Shown one piece after another: positions 1-7,088 of a DNA stretch of 14,209 nt; position 1 is the stretch's first letter; the number at the start of each line of letters is the position of its first letter. The position numbers and the translations under genes are program-made. Source of the DNA: Sporomusaceae bacterium (GTDB lineage: Bacteria > Bacillota_C > Negativicutes > Sporomusales_B > UBA7701); NCBI GenBank assembly GCA_022839045.1, contig JALHDI010000086.1, forward strand, positions 1-14,209. Direction: 5' to 3'. The notes under the pieces were generated by a model that did not search any database, was not told where the DNA came from, and saw only the letters and a list, made by a program, of their open reading frames with translations.

Positions 1-169
1 CGGCAAAGGGCGCGCCCAGCCTGGCATTCTGTTTCATGCGTTCCCACAGCCCGGCCGCGTCCATGCCCGGGCCGTAAACAGCGCCGGGGGCGACGGGGAG
101 GACGGCTTTGCCGCCGGCGGCCATCGCGGCATCCATGGCCGCTTTGTAAGCAGCGATGTCAAATTTCAT
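1..169 (-). CDS. Probable major capsid protein, N-terminal part (partial)
   Basis: The gene runs off the left edge. The 56 visible residues start MKFDIAAYKAAMDAAMAAGG, then KAVLPVAPGAVYGPGMDAAG and LWERMKQNARLGAPFA. The ATG at 169 is eight bases after AAGGAGG. An in-frame ATG at 175 is too near that site. The sequence itself is not diagnostic. The call rests on order: after protease-scaffold and cement protein, the major capsid protein is expected in this head-module type. The Ala-rich helical N-terminus is compatible with a capsid N-arm. Confidence 0.6.
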   Translation of the reverse strand, partial: MKFDIAAYKAAMDAAMAAGGKAVLPVAPGAVYGPGMDAAGLWERMKQNARLGAPFA

Positions 170-182
170 GGTCATTCCCTCC

Positions 183-755
183 TTAGGCCGTCACCGGGTA
201 CTGGATTTCGAGTTCGCAGATACCCGATGCGTCTTTTTTCCCGGTGGTCCATTTGCAGTTCGTCAGCTCCACGGCTGTGGCGCCGGTCCCGGCAGGTTCG
301 GCGGTGGCGACGAATTCGCCGATCGCCGCGTTCGTGCCGGCCACGGTCATGATGTAGACCTGGCCGCCGGCGGTCGGGGTGCCCTCTTTGCAGAACACGG
401 TGGCGGTACCTTTCCGGAGGACATCGCACGGCATCAGCGGATCATACTGGCCGACAGCAGCGTTGACGCCGTAGGTCAGCGCCATAGACTGCTTGACCTC
501 CGCGACAGCGACGCCGGCAAAGGCTGCGGCCGCCGCGGCGGTGACGCCGGTACCGGTCTGGCCGAATTTGGAGTAGGTATTGTCGACATTGAGGACGACG
601 GCGAAGCCGAAGGGGACCGCCGAGAGGGTTTCCGCGCCATTGCCGTCCAGGATGGACTTCACCATCCGGCTGCGGATGACGTTTTCGGGGTTGTTACGCG
701 AGACCTTGCCCGCGTAGCCGAGATTCAGGCTGATGCCAATCGCGCTACCAGACAT
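183..755 (-). CDS. Capsid cement/decoration protein (Gp24-like)
   Basis: The 190-aa protein starts MSGSAIGISLNLGYAGKVSR one base after the protease stop, with GGAGGGAAG upstream. It is rich in Gly, Ala, Thr and Val and looks all-beta, with PFGFAVVLN, AALT-like strands and YDPLMPCDVLRKGTATVFCK. A C-terminal strand set ends CELEIQYPVTA. The RNNPENVIRSR N-terminal arm and the position between protease and major capsid protein match the phage structural cement protein Gp24-like group, whose members stabilise the capsid outside. A generic minor head protein is the alternative. The following gene's ribosome binding site (AAGGAGG) overlaps its TAA. Confidence 0.75.
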   Translation of the reverse strand: MSGSAIGISLNLGYAGKVSRNNPENVIRSRMVKSILDGNGAETLSAVPFGFAVVLNVDNTYSKFGQTGTGVTAAAAAAFAGVAVAEVKQSMALTYGVNAAVGQYDPLMPCDVLRKGTATVFCKEGTPTAGGQVYIMTVAGTNAAIGEFVATAEPAGTGATAVELTNCKWTTGKKDASGICELEIQYPVTA

Positions 756-756
756 G

Positions 757-1965
757 TTACTTCCCTCCTCTGGCCGCCGCGCCGGCTTTGTTCCAGGCGT
801 CGGTGGCTTTTACTGTGGCGTCCTGACGGTTCCTGTCTTCGGCTGCCTTGTCCATCGCCGACTTCTTGTTGCCGGTAACCGTTTTCAGGATGTCGGCATA
901 GCCGTTGCCGGCGCCGACCTGGCGGGCGTCCTTGACCGCAGCGACAAATTTGTTGGCGGCGTCGAGGCGGGCCTTCTCGTCGGGGATGGCCATGATAATG
1001 GGCTTCATGTCCTGGACGAACTTTTTCAGGACGGTTTTGGCGTCGGAGGCCTCTTTTTTCTCCTCGCTTTTATCATCCTTCTTGTCGTCCTTTTTATCCT
1101 CGTCGGGATCGGGGTCGGCGTCCTTGGCCTCTTTCTTGTCTTCCTCGTCAAGCTCCTTCTCAGCGGCGTCCATGACGGCGGTGGCGGCGTCGGTGGCCGG
1201 CTTGGCGGTGGCGGCGGTTTTCAGCGCATCGACGTCGGCGATGAGCTGCTTCGCCCAGGCCGGGGCCTCGTCGGCAGCCGGCTTTTTCTCCGGCTCTTTT
1301 TTCTCCGGCTCGACGCCCTCGGTCATGGCGTCCATGGCGGCGGCGATTTCTTCGGGCTTGGCTTCTTTGGCGAACGCCTGAAACCCCATAGCCGCCAGGA
1401 TTTTTTGAGTAATTTTCACCGGTTCATTACCTCCTTCTGGTTTGTGGTCATGTATGGCAACACGCGGGCCCGCCCGTCCGTTTTTGACGACGGCCACGTG
1501 ATTACCAACGATGCCGCGCTGCTCGAGCTTCCTCTCCCCCACCGGAATCCACTCGCACATATAGGCGCTGGATACTTCCCGCTTCATCTTTTCAAGGACC
1601 TCGGCCTTGAGGCCGGCATCCTTGATGAAGAGGTCGGCTACCAGGTAGTCGCCCGACTGGCGGACGTTCTGTACATGGCCGCGCTCGGTCGAGGGAATCG
1701 TATTAACGTCGAGCAACTTGGCGGGGTGGGTGTTGGTTACGCTTTTGCCCTCGAAGCTGGCGATTGTCTCTTGGCTGAATAGCTCGTCGGGGCTGCGGTA
1801 CACTTTGACGATCTGGCCGGCCAGCTCGGCGAAGGGTGTCTCCTCGCCCAGGTAATCCATCCAGCCGACGCGGCCGATCGGCACGTCGTGGCAGATAAGG
1901 ATTCCCTCGGGCGTCTCGGTAAGGTGCTCCGACAGCTTGTCGCCGTAGTAGCTCTGCTGCGGCAT
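757..1965 (-). CDS. DUF2213 prohead protease fused to scaffold-like region
   Basis: Residues 1-175 match the DUF2213 family (PF09979), which includes capsid maturation proteases. Landmarks are GILICHDVPIGRVGWMDY, KSVTNTHPAKLLD with candidate His80, REVSSAYMCEWIPV with candidate Ser132 or Ser133, and GIVGNHVAVVKNGRAGPRVA. Residues about 180-402 are Ala-, Lys- and Asp/Glu-rich with almost pure charge at 270-310 (EEDKKEAKDADPDPDEDKKD). This is typical of a scaffold that fills the procapsid and is then degraded. The protein would shape the capsid shell, then cut itself and other head proteins. Its ribosome binding site AGGAGGTGAT is the best in the window, fitting high output. The catalytic residues are inferred from family position. 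Confidence 0.88.
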   Translation of the reverse strand: MPQQSYYGDKLSEHLTETPEGILICHDVPIGRVGWMDYLGEETPFAELAGQIVKVYRSPDELFSQETIASFEGKSVTNTHPAKLLDVNTIPSTERGHVQNVRQSGDYLVADLFIKDAGLKAEVLEKMKREVSSAYMCEWIPVGERKLEQRGIVGNHVAVVKNGRAGPRVAIHDHKPEGGNEPVKITQKILAAMGFQAFAKEAKPEEIAAAMDAMTEGVEPEKKEPEKKPAADEAPAWAKQLIADVDALKTAATAKPATDAATAVMDAAEKELDEEDKKEAKDADPDPDEDKKDDKKDDKSEEKKEASDAKTVLKKFVQDMKPIIMAIPDEKARLDAANKFVAAVKDARQVGAGNGYADILKTVTGNKKSAMDKAAEDRNRQDATVKATDAWNKAGAAARGGK

Positions 1966-2003
1966 AACATCACCTCCTCTCAGCAGTCAAGCCACTTAGG
2001 CAT

Positions 2004-2024
2004 AAAGAAAAGCCCCTTCGGGCT
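2004..2024 (-). terminator. Intrinsic terminator after the gpF-like gene
   Basis: On the minus strand AGCCC pairs with GGGCT (5 bp, loop GAAG) and is followed by TTTCTTT. It lies in the 76-bp gap before the protease-scaffold gene. No clear promoter follows: TTGACT is present at 1983-1988 on the minus strand, but a matching -10 would fall on the start codon. Partial read-through is therefore likely. Confidence 0.65.
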
Positions 2025-2041
2025 AGAGCCTCTTTTTCAAT

Positions 2042-2797
2042 TTACGCCACCATCCTTTCGAATTGCAGTCTGCTCATTCTGAACAGCTGGCCGCCGGAAT
2101 ACACCTTGTGCGGCCAATCGAGGTATTTGAGGCTGATCACCGGCTCGCAGTAGCACCGGCAATTCGGCGCTTCGCCGGCGTTGTATCGGCCGAGGTTTGT
2201 TTTGATGCCCCGCAGCGCCTCCGGACTCGGCGGGTCGGTCCAGGCGATCAGGACATCGTCCAGATGCCGGTGACTCGACCGCACCCGGCCGTCGCGCGAT
2301 GTTCGCCACACGTACCAGCCGATACCGAGCTCATGAGACTGAGCCCGCACCAGTGCGGTGGAGGTTTTGCTCACCTCCGTCCGGGCGATGAGGCGCATGC
2401 GGCTTTGGGTCAGATCGGGCGCATAGGCCCACAGGTCGCGCATGATATCCTCCGACCGCCGGCCGGCCTCATAGCCGGCCAGGATATATTCGTTGAGCTG
2501 CCGGGATACATTGAGCGGCGTCGAGGTGATCATGAAGGCGTTGCGGTCGATCTGCGCCCGGACGAAGTTGCCCATCGGCCCGGCCATGGCCATCCTGATG
2601 GCGTCGTGGATCTCGCGGCCGCGGGTACCGATCGCCGACGCCTCCCGCCAACTCTTGGCGTTGTCGGCCGCCAGGGCGGTGACCATGCGGGTGGCCATTT
2701 CGCCGGCGTACCGGCTGAATGCTTTGGTGGAGGTGAACCACTCGAGGCGGCGAACGAATTCCCGCGGGTCTAGGATGGGCTCGATGGAGGCGGCCAT
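2042..2797 (-). CDS. Phage head morphogenesis protein (SPP1 gp7 / Mu gpF type)
   Basis: The C-terminal half carries the family signature (PF04233): IARTEVSKTSTALVRAQSHE, WRTSRDGRVRSSHRHLDDV, then WTDPP, and the metal-binding-like NCRCYCEPVI near the end. These minor head proteins associate with the portal and help assemble or eject DNA. The first ATG gives 251 aa, but GAGGAG touches it directly, which is poor spacing. The frame stays open and protein-like for 30 codons further upstream (RDTFKPPRRIEKQYEWAIQA then LIDKTFEEM) back to an ATA at 2887. That ATA overlaps the portal stop and follows GGGGGTGAT. No ATG, GTG or TTG occurs in that stretch, so the true protein may start there. A terminator follows the gene. 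Confidence 0.88.
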   Translation of the reverse strand: MAASIEPILDPREFVRRLEWFTSTKAFSRYAGEMATRMVTALAADNAKSWREASAIGTRGREIHDAIRMAMAGPMGNFVRAQIDRNAFMITSTPLNVSRQLNEYILAGYEAGRRSEDIMRDLWAYAPDLTQSRMRLIARTEVSKTSTALVRAQSHELGIGWYVWRTSRDGRVRSSHRHLDDVLIAWTDPPSPEALRGIKTNLGRYNAGEAPNCRCYCEPVISLKYLDWPHKVYSGGQLFRMSRLQFERMVA

Positions 2798-2883
2798 CTC
2801 CTCGAAGGTTTTGTCGATGAGCGCCTGGATAGCCCATTCGTACTGCTTTTCGATGCGGCGAGGAGGCTTGAAGGTGTCTCGGT

Positions 2884-4353
2884 CTATTGGTCATCACCCC
2901 CGGGCCCTGTCCCCGGCGGCTTCTTCCCGAATCCCCCGCCCAGCTCCCCGTCCAGGTCGCCGAGGATATCGCCCTTGTCCAGACTGTCGTCCGCCTTTTC
3001 GATGTCCTCGTCAGTGATCGAGGTGAACATGTTGGTCGTGAAGCTGAGCTCGTGCAGCTCCTTGATGGCGATCTTCTGGCTGATCATGCCGCTGTCGTAG
3101 GCGTCCTTGATGGCTTGCACCTTCTTGGCTACCAGCTCGGCGATCTTCTCGTCGCTGGGTGTCCTAGCCGGGTTCCACTTGACGCCCATATCTTCCGGCA
3201 CGAAGCCCAGCTCCGACATATACAGGACCGGCCGCAGCTTGTTGATCTTCGGCGTCAGCACCGACTGCTGCTGCTGGGCGATCATGTCGTAGTAGTTTTG
3301 CAGGTCGCTTTCCCCGGTGGCGTTCATCCCGGCCGGCGAGCGGCCGAACAGCTTCGTGACCGGAATATCGGCGGCGCCGGCGACGTCCATCATGAAATTC
3401 TCATAGATTTCATGCAGGCCGCTGAACGTGTACTGGACCGCCTGCACTTCCTCATTTTTGCCGATCAGCATCATGCCGTTGTTGCTGCGCATCTGGTTCT
3501 GGGCCGATTTTACATTGTAGAGGTCGCGCTGCATCTGCGGGTCGCCCATCGCCTGCAGCTGGTCGAGGCCGTCGATTTTGTTGATAAGCAGATTGGCCTG
3601 GAAAACGAGGCTGGCGATATTCCAGCTGGTGTTATCCCGCTTGGCCAGCTCGTCGAAAACGTGCTCGAGCTCCGCCGCGCCCCAACCCATTTCCGCCTGG
3701 TCTTCCCAAAACGGCAGTTTGCGGCCGTCAAAGCGGATCACCCGGGAGTGGTGCACCTTCTGCAGCAGCTGGTTGCTGGCCAGGTTGCGTATCTCGTAGA
3801 ACTCCGGCAGGCCGAACTCCGGATCTTCGATGTCGGTCACCAACTCCACACTGGGGAAGATGCCGCTCCACCGGTCGACCACCAGCAGGCCCTTGAAGCT
3901 GTTCGGCATGACGTCATCCAGGTCGAGCGGTTCGTCGAGGATGTTCTCGTGGCCCTTGATCATCATCACCGCGCCGGCGCCGCCGTACAACCGGCCCCAG
4001 TAGAGGCCGTCGAGAATCTTCTCGCGGACCAGCGTCTTTTGCTCGAGCTTGTTCATGCGATCGGTCTGCTCGGGGGTGAGCTCGGCGGTGTCGCTGTACC
4101 AGTTTTTGCACATGTCGTCGGGGATGGTGTTGATGATCTTCTTCGCGATCCAGCTGTTACGGTAGAGCGAATTCATCAGGTTATAATCGCGAGTGAGCCT
4201 TTGCAGCGGGTAATTTGTGGCCGAGAGCAGGTTAGGGGAGCTGAAGCCGAGCCTGGCCAGCATGTTTTCGAAGGCGTCGAAGGAGCCGCCGCGCTTCGGC
4301 AAGGGCTTCTCTTTCGGCGGCTCAGGCGGCCGCCGGCGGTTTTTTCGGGACAA
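2884..4353 (-). CDS. Portal protein (DUF1073 family)
   Basis: This 489-aa protein matches the DUF1073 phage portal family (PF06381). It has a basic N-terminus, NYPLQRLTRDYNLMNSLYRN (47-66) and the typical SWIAKKIINTIPDDM. In the second half it has DIPVTKLFGRSPAGMNATGE, then DLQNYYDMIAQQQQ and LTPKINKLRPVL. Some databases name this family after the anti-CBASS protein Acb1 because of a shared domain in some members; here portal is the sound call by position and motifs. It forms the dodecameric ring for DNA entry. The start is TTG, one codon after the terL stop, with GGGGTGA upstream. The C-terminus is acidic, then Gly/Pro-rich (GGGFGKKPPGTGPGGDDQ). The TAG stop overlaps a possible ATA start of the next gene. 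Confidence 0.92.
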   Translation of the reverse strand: MSRKNRRRPPEPPKEKPLPKRGGSFDAFENMLARLGFSSPNLLSATNYPLQRLTRDYNLMNSLYRNSWIAKKIINTIPDDMCKNWYSDTAELTPEQTDRMNKLEQKTLVREKILDGLYWGRLYGGAGAVMMIKGHENILDEPLDLDDVMPNSFKGLLVVDRWSGIFPSVELVTDIEDPEFGLPEFYEIRNLASNQLLQKVHHSRVIRFDGRKLPFWEDQAEMGWGAAELEHVFDELAKRDNTSWNIASLVFQANLLINKIDGLDQLQAMGDPQMQRDLYNVKSAQNQMRSNNGMMLIGKNEEVQAVQYTFSGLHEIYENFMMDVAGAADIPVTKLFGRSPAGMNATGESDLQNYYDMIAQQQQSVLTPKINKLRPVLYMSELGFVPEDMGVKWNPARTPSDEKIAELVAKKVQAIKDAYDSGMISQKIAIKELHELSFTTNMFTSITDEDIEKADDSLDKGDILGDLDGELGGGFGKKPPGTGPGGDDQ

Positions 4354-5667
4354 TCACTTCACCCCCGGAGCGTATTTGACTATGGTCTTGGCAAAATAGC
4401 GGACGTCGTCCGGGCCGTGGTCATTCTGCTTCAGCGGCTTTTCGACTCCGCGCTCTGCCGCGGCAGCATCCCAGATGTAAGACGCGAGCTCCTTAATCAG
4501 CATCGGGCATTTGTCCTTATTGACTTTCAGCAGGCCCATGCGGAAAAGCGTGGCCACCAGGCGGATGCCGTTGAGCACCTCATGATCGGCGTTGATCAGC
4601 TCGTCCGCCTCGCGCACCACCAGCACCCGATTGCGAAGCGCCACCTTGAAGCTGGCGGCCGATGGGTCGATGATGATGTTGGAATAGCGCTTGTCGCCGA
4701 TGAAGGCTTTTATGTCCTCGGCATACTCGCTGTCCTCTTTCTGCCGGTTGTGCAGCTTCGAGTCGTAATAATATTCATCGTCGATATAGTAGCCGGTGCG
4801 GCCGGTCAGGACATCCTTCTGCTCTATGAACTCGTGACAGGCGAAGGGATTTGTGGTGCCGTAGTCGATGCTGTAATACCGCCGGTACCACAAATCAAAG
4901 TTCGGCCCCAGGCCGCCTGCATCGCTCGGGTACAGATTGGCCGGGCCGAACATGTCGTATATAATGCCCTCGGCGCTCGTGCGCTGCCCGAGGATATCGC
5001 GCTTGTACCAGACGCTGGTCCGGCTGTACCCCTTCAATTTGTCGCGGATTTCCTGGTTGCTCAGGCTCATGTTGTCGTGGATGGTGAAATGCTGGTAGTT
5101 GAAACCGTAGCCCTGGTATTTCAGGGCGTTCGCCTGGTGCATGTCGAGGATTTCGGTGTAGAACCAGTGCTTTGGCGGCTTCGGGTTAAGGTCGAAAAAT
5201 ATCTTCCTGTTGGCCGACGTGAGCGTGCGGTCGAAAACTTCTTTGACAAACCCCGGGGCGCACTCGTTGACCTCGGTCACGTAGGCGGTGCCGTAGGTAT
5301 TGCCCTTGATGAACCGCTCGTCGTTCTTTTTGCCGCCGCCGCTGATCAGGATGACCTTCTCACCGGTGGCCGTGTAGATGTACAGCGCGTCGCGCTCCTG
5401 GTATTTGCCGGTCCGGCATCGGCCCTCGAACCAGTTCAGAACGCCGTAGCCGTTGCTGTCGATAATATTCAGCTTGGCGCTCGCCACTGAGACGCCGGCC
5501 GCCAGGTGGATCTTGTCGGGGTGGGTCTCGAGGATCTCGCACCAGGCCATGATGTTGATGACGTTTTTCCCGGCCCGCTTGCCGCCCTCGGCGATGTTGA
5601 GCCAGTTATCGTAGCAGCGTCCGAGGTATTGTACCTGCTTCTCGCAAAACGGCGCGTAACTACTCAT
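4354..5667 (-). CDS. terL: Terminase large subunit (packaging ATPase-nuclease)
   Basis: At 437 aa it has the usual length. The ATPase comes first: the Walker A-like loop EGGKRAGKN (27-35) has Asn where Ser/Thr is usual, the Walker B-like strand YGTAYVTEVNEC (125-136) has the likely catalytic Glu132, and a coupling motif FFDLNPKPPKHWFY lies at 157-170. GQRTSAEGIIYDMF (227-240) leads into the RNase H-like nuclease with Asp268 (SIDYGT), Asp334 (IIIDPSA) and the acidic cluster DHGPDDVRYF (416-425). The protein drives DNA into the procapsid through the portal and cuts genome units. It resembles the PBSX-type large-terminase group. The start overlaps terS by 8 bases and the portal gene follows at once. 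Confidence 0.95.
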   Translation of the reverse strand: MSSYAPFCEKQVQYLGRCYDNWLNIAEGGKRAGKNVINIMAWCEILETHPDKIHLAAGVSVASAKLNIIDSNGYGVLNWFEGRCRTGKYQERDALYIYTATGEKVILISGGGKKNDERFIKGNTYGTAYVTEVNECAPGFVKEVFDRTLTSANRKIFFDLNPKPPKHWFYTEILDMHQANALKYQGYGFNYQHFTIHDNMSLSNQEIRDKLKGYSRTSVWYKRDILGQRTSAEGIIYDMFGPANLYPSDAGGLGPNFDLWYRRYYSIDYGTTNPFACHEFIEQKDVLTGRTGYYIDDEYYYDSKLHNRQKEDSEYAEDIKAFIGDKRYSNIIIDPSAASFKVALRNRVLVVREADELINADHEVLNGIRLVATLFRMGLLKVNKDKCPMLIKELASYIWDAAAAERGVEKPLKQNDHGPDDVRYFAKTIVKYAPGVK

Positions 5668-6286
5668 CGTCTTCGAAATCCTGTATTCTCCGGTCCGGTA
5701 CCGGGTTGTTGATCAGGTCGGCCAGGCGCATTATGCGGTCGTTGTTGGCGGCGATGACGTCGGTGATGGCGTTGCCGGAAGAAAGTTTTTGCCGAAGCAG
5801 GTTCAGCTTCTCGCGCTCGAGGGCCTGGCGCTCTTTATCGAGATCCAGATCAAGGCCTTCGGCAAGACGCTGCGTGGCCTGCATGCGCTGGAGGGCCCGC
5901 ACTATATGGGCCAGGGCGGCAGTGTCGGCGACCGGCAGCTTGACGGCCTTGAGCTCCTCTATCAGCTCGCCCTTTTTGTTACAGCGCTTGACTTTGGTCA
6001 CATGCCGCTTGTAGTGCTTATTGCGGAAATATTCCTCGATGGCGTCGAGGGCCTTGTCGGCGAGGGCGAGGTGCCGCTCATTGCGATTGACGATTTTGGT
6101 AATAGTTTTCTGTATTGTTTTTGTGAGAATTTTGTCCTGGGTTTTCTGCTTAGATTTCACCCAGCCTTCTCGCTTGGCCCTCACGCTCAAAGTGGAAAGA
6201 TTTACCTTATATTTCGCGGCCAGCTTTCTATACGAAATACCGCCTGCTTCATACTCGGCCCTGATCTTGACCCAATCAACAGCCAT
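5660..6286 (-). CDS. terS: Terminase small subunit
   Basis: The 208-aa protein starts MAVDWVKIRAEYEAGG after GGGTGGTGAG; the open frame continues upstream, but without a ribosome binding site. Residues 15-42 are a helix-turn-helix (ISYRKLAAKYKVNLSTLSVR) of the kind that opens phage small terminases and recognises the packaging site. The rest is highly charged and helical, with a probable coiled coil around residues 145-175 (LDLDLDKERQALEREKLNLL), as expected for oligomerisation. It ends in an acidic QDFEDDE tail that may contact the large subunit. The gene overlaps terL by 8 bases. Assignment rests on the HTH plus location; the rest of the sequence is too divergent to name a subfamily. Confidence 0.85.
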   Translation of the reverse strand: MAVDWVKIRAEYEAGGISYRKLAAKYKVNLSTLSVRAKREGWVKSKQKTQDKILTKTIQKTITKIVNRNERHLALADKALDAIEEYFRNKHYKRHVTKVKRCNKKGELIEELKAVKLPVADTAALAHIVRALQRMQATQRLAEGLDLDLDKERQALEREKLNLLRQKLSSGNAITDVIAANNDRIMRLADLINNPVPDRRIQDFEDDE

Positions 6287-6400
6287 CTCACCACCCGCTC
6301 TGCTTGTGGATAACTTTCCCTCGCGCGCGTGCGCGTAGTATATATACAATACTTAACCTACTACCACACTCAATACATAGCTTAGTGATAATTCCCTCGC
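6287..6400. other. Non-coding segment before terminase; possible packaging site
   Basis: This 114-bp gap holds imperfect direct repeats GATAACTTTCCCTCGC (6309-6324) and GATAATTCCCTCGC (6387-6400). It also holds a 16-base alternating purine-pyrimidine run (6322-6337), the palindrome GTATATATAC (6338-6347) and a DnaA box. In cos and pac phages the TerS-binding site is often next to or inside the small-terminase gene. No promoter with good -35 and -10 boxes is convincing here. Confidence 0.3.
6305..6313 (-). promoter_or_regulatory. Consensus DnaA box upstream of terminase
   Basis: A perfect TTATCCACA on the minus strand, 18 bases before the ATG of the small terminase subunit. It is one of four exact matches in the window. 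Its place suggests control of late-gene expression by host DnaA, or chance similarity to another protein's site. Confidence 0.4.
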
Positions 6401-6574
6401 TTACTTCATGCGGCGGTAAGTACCGAAAAGCGCTTTGTTTTCGATTCGGTGATAATCTTCCCGGCGCTCATTTTTTATTATCCGTTGACAGTCCGGACAG
6501 TATTTTCGCGTGCCGTTTTTGTTGTTCCAGGCGGGTACTCCGCAGCGTTGGCAATTAATAACCTCTTCCACCAT
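6401..6574 (-). CDS. Small zinc-ribbon protein, 57 aa
   Basis: The ATG at 6574 follows GGGAGGTGG at good spacing. The open frame reaches further upstream only by reading through the terminator hairpins, so that extension is rejected. The sequence has C-x2-C (CQRC, residues 8-11) and C-x2-C (CPDC, 26-29) around a short loop, then a basic helix (RIIKNERREDYHRIENK). This is a compact zinc ribbon with a DNA- or RNA-binding look. Many Firmicutes phages carry an HNH endonuclease in this place, just before the small terminase. This protein lacks HNH residues but may play a packaging or late-regulation part. Confidence 0.7.
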   Translation of the reverse strand: MVEEVINCQRCGVPAWNNKNGTRKYCPDCQRIIKNERREDYHRIENKALFGTYRRMK

Positions 6575-6600
6575 AGCAGTACCACCTCCCGATTTTGGGC

Positions 6601-6626
6601 AAAAAAAAGAAGCCCACAAAATGGGC
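6601..6626 (-). terminator. Intrinsic terminator hairpin, second of two
   Basis: On the minus strand GCCCA pairs with TGGGC (5 bp, loop TTTTG), followed by TTC and eight T residues. The stem is short but the T-tract is excellent. It lies only 26 bases before the ATG of the next gene, leaving no room for a promoter between, so expression of the packaging genes must come through it or from a promoter further down. Confidence 0.6.
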
Positions 6627-6691
6627 ATAAGAAAACCGCCCCTCTGGGCGGTTAAAAAATATCTTGTTTTTGAACATACCTCTATGCCCAT
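6621..6691 (-). promoter_or_regulatory. Possible antiterminator pairing in the leader
   Basis: On the minus strand ATGGGCATA (6691-6683) is perfectly complementary to TATGCCCAT (6629-6621), enclosing the first hairpin. The second arm includes the whole left arm of the second terminator hairpin, so the two structures exclude each other. This is the geometry of an attenuator. No ligand-binding fold or leader peptide was identified. Confidence 0.3.
6634..6653 (-). terminator. Intrinsic terminator hairpin, first of two
   Basis: On the minus strand AACCGCCC pairs with GGGCGGTT (8 bp, 4-base loop), and the RNA continues TTTCTT. It lies 50 bases after the stop of the zinc-ribbon gene. The T-run is on the minus-strand side, so it acts on the gene train described here. 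Confidence 0.7.
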
Positions 6692-6704
6692 AGCATAATT
6701 TATT

Positions 6705-7076
6705 TTATTCCGGCTTGTCAATATTTTTTTTTGGCCTTCCCTTCTTACGCTTTTGCGGGAGGCTGGGGCCGCTGGCCAACGCCTGGTTGATCTGCGCGAT
6801 AGTCGGTTTTCTCATCAATAGTTTTTTGTTGCGCCGACTCTTGCTTTTACTGCCTCCACCAGGTTTGGCGCTACCACCCAAAATTGAGTACTGAACGGCC
6901 GGTGTATTGTCGACTACGATGCCAAATTCTTCTTCATCGGGCGGCTCTTCGTAGTCATACCAGACTTCGGTGCCGCAGCGGGGGCACTTGCAAAAATCCT
7001 CTGTTATTACCTCCATTTGAACGACAATCCCATGCGTCGCGAAGCATTTCAGGCACGGCCACGGCTTTTCAGCCAA
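6705..7076 (-). CDS. Zinc-ribbon protein with basic AT-hook-like tail, 123 aa
   Basis: The likely start is TTG at 7076, after AAGGGGGCGAG. Residues 8-34 contain C-x2-C (CLKC) and C-x-C-x2-C (CKCPRC), typical zinc-ribbon knuckles, followed by an acidic patch (YDYEEPPDEEEF). The second half is basic: KSKSRRNKKLLMRKPTIAQI, then a KKRKKGRPKK-type ending that resembles an AT-hook (GRP flanked by basic residues). Together these suggest a nucleic-acid-binding protein, perhaps a late-gene regulator given that it is the last gene before terminators and the packaging module. That role is inferred. No family recognised. Confidence 0.65.
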   Translation of the reverse strand: MAEKPWPCLKCFATHGIVVQMEVITEDFCKCPRCGTEVWYDYEEPPDEEEFGIVVDNTPAVQYSILGGSAKPGGGSKSKSRRNKKLLMRKPTIAQINQALASGPSLPQKRKKGRPKKNIDKPE

Positions 7077-7088
7077 ACGCTCGCCCCC

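Noticed and set aside
733..1782. Plus-strand open frames opposite the protease-scaffold gene, with hydrophobic Leu/Phe/Val or Ser-rich runs
   Set aside because: They arise from reading the Lys/Asp/Glu-rich scaffold codons backwards; no ribosome site or domain supports them.
2884..2920. Programmed -1 frameshift from the portal gene at the G-run to fuse it with the gpF-like frame
   Set aside because: The -1 frame meets TGA TGA immediately after the G-run, before the gpF-like coding starts.
4104..4112. Degenerate DnaA-box match TTTTGCACA
   Set aside because: It lies inside the portal coding region and fits only a loose consensus; expected by chance.
2887..5490. Long open frame (867 codons) on the plus strand, antisense to portal and terminase genes
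   Set aside because: It mirrors well-supported genes, has no recognisable domains and has the low-complexity Val/Leu/Asp composition typical of antisense frames in GC-rich DNA.
6682..6693. Palindrome CTATGCCCATAG as an operator
   Set aside because: Only 5-bp arms, single copy, and better explained as part of the possible antiterminator arm.
6575..6721. N-terminal extension of the 57-aa zinc-ribbon frame
   Set aside because: It would translate through two terminator hairpins; a good ribosome site precedes the internal ATG at 6574.
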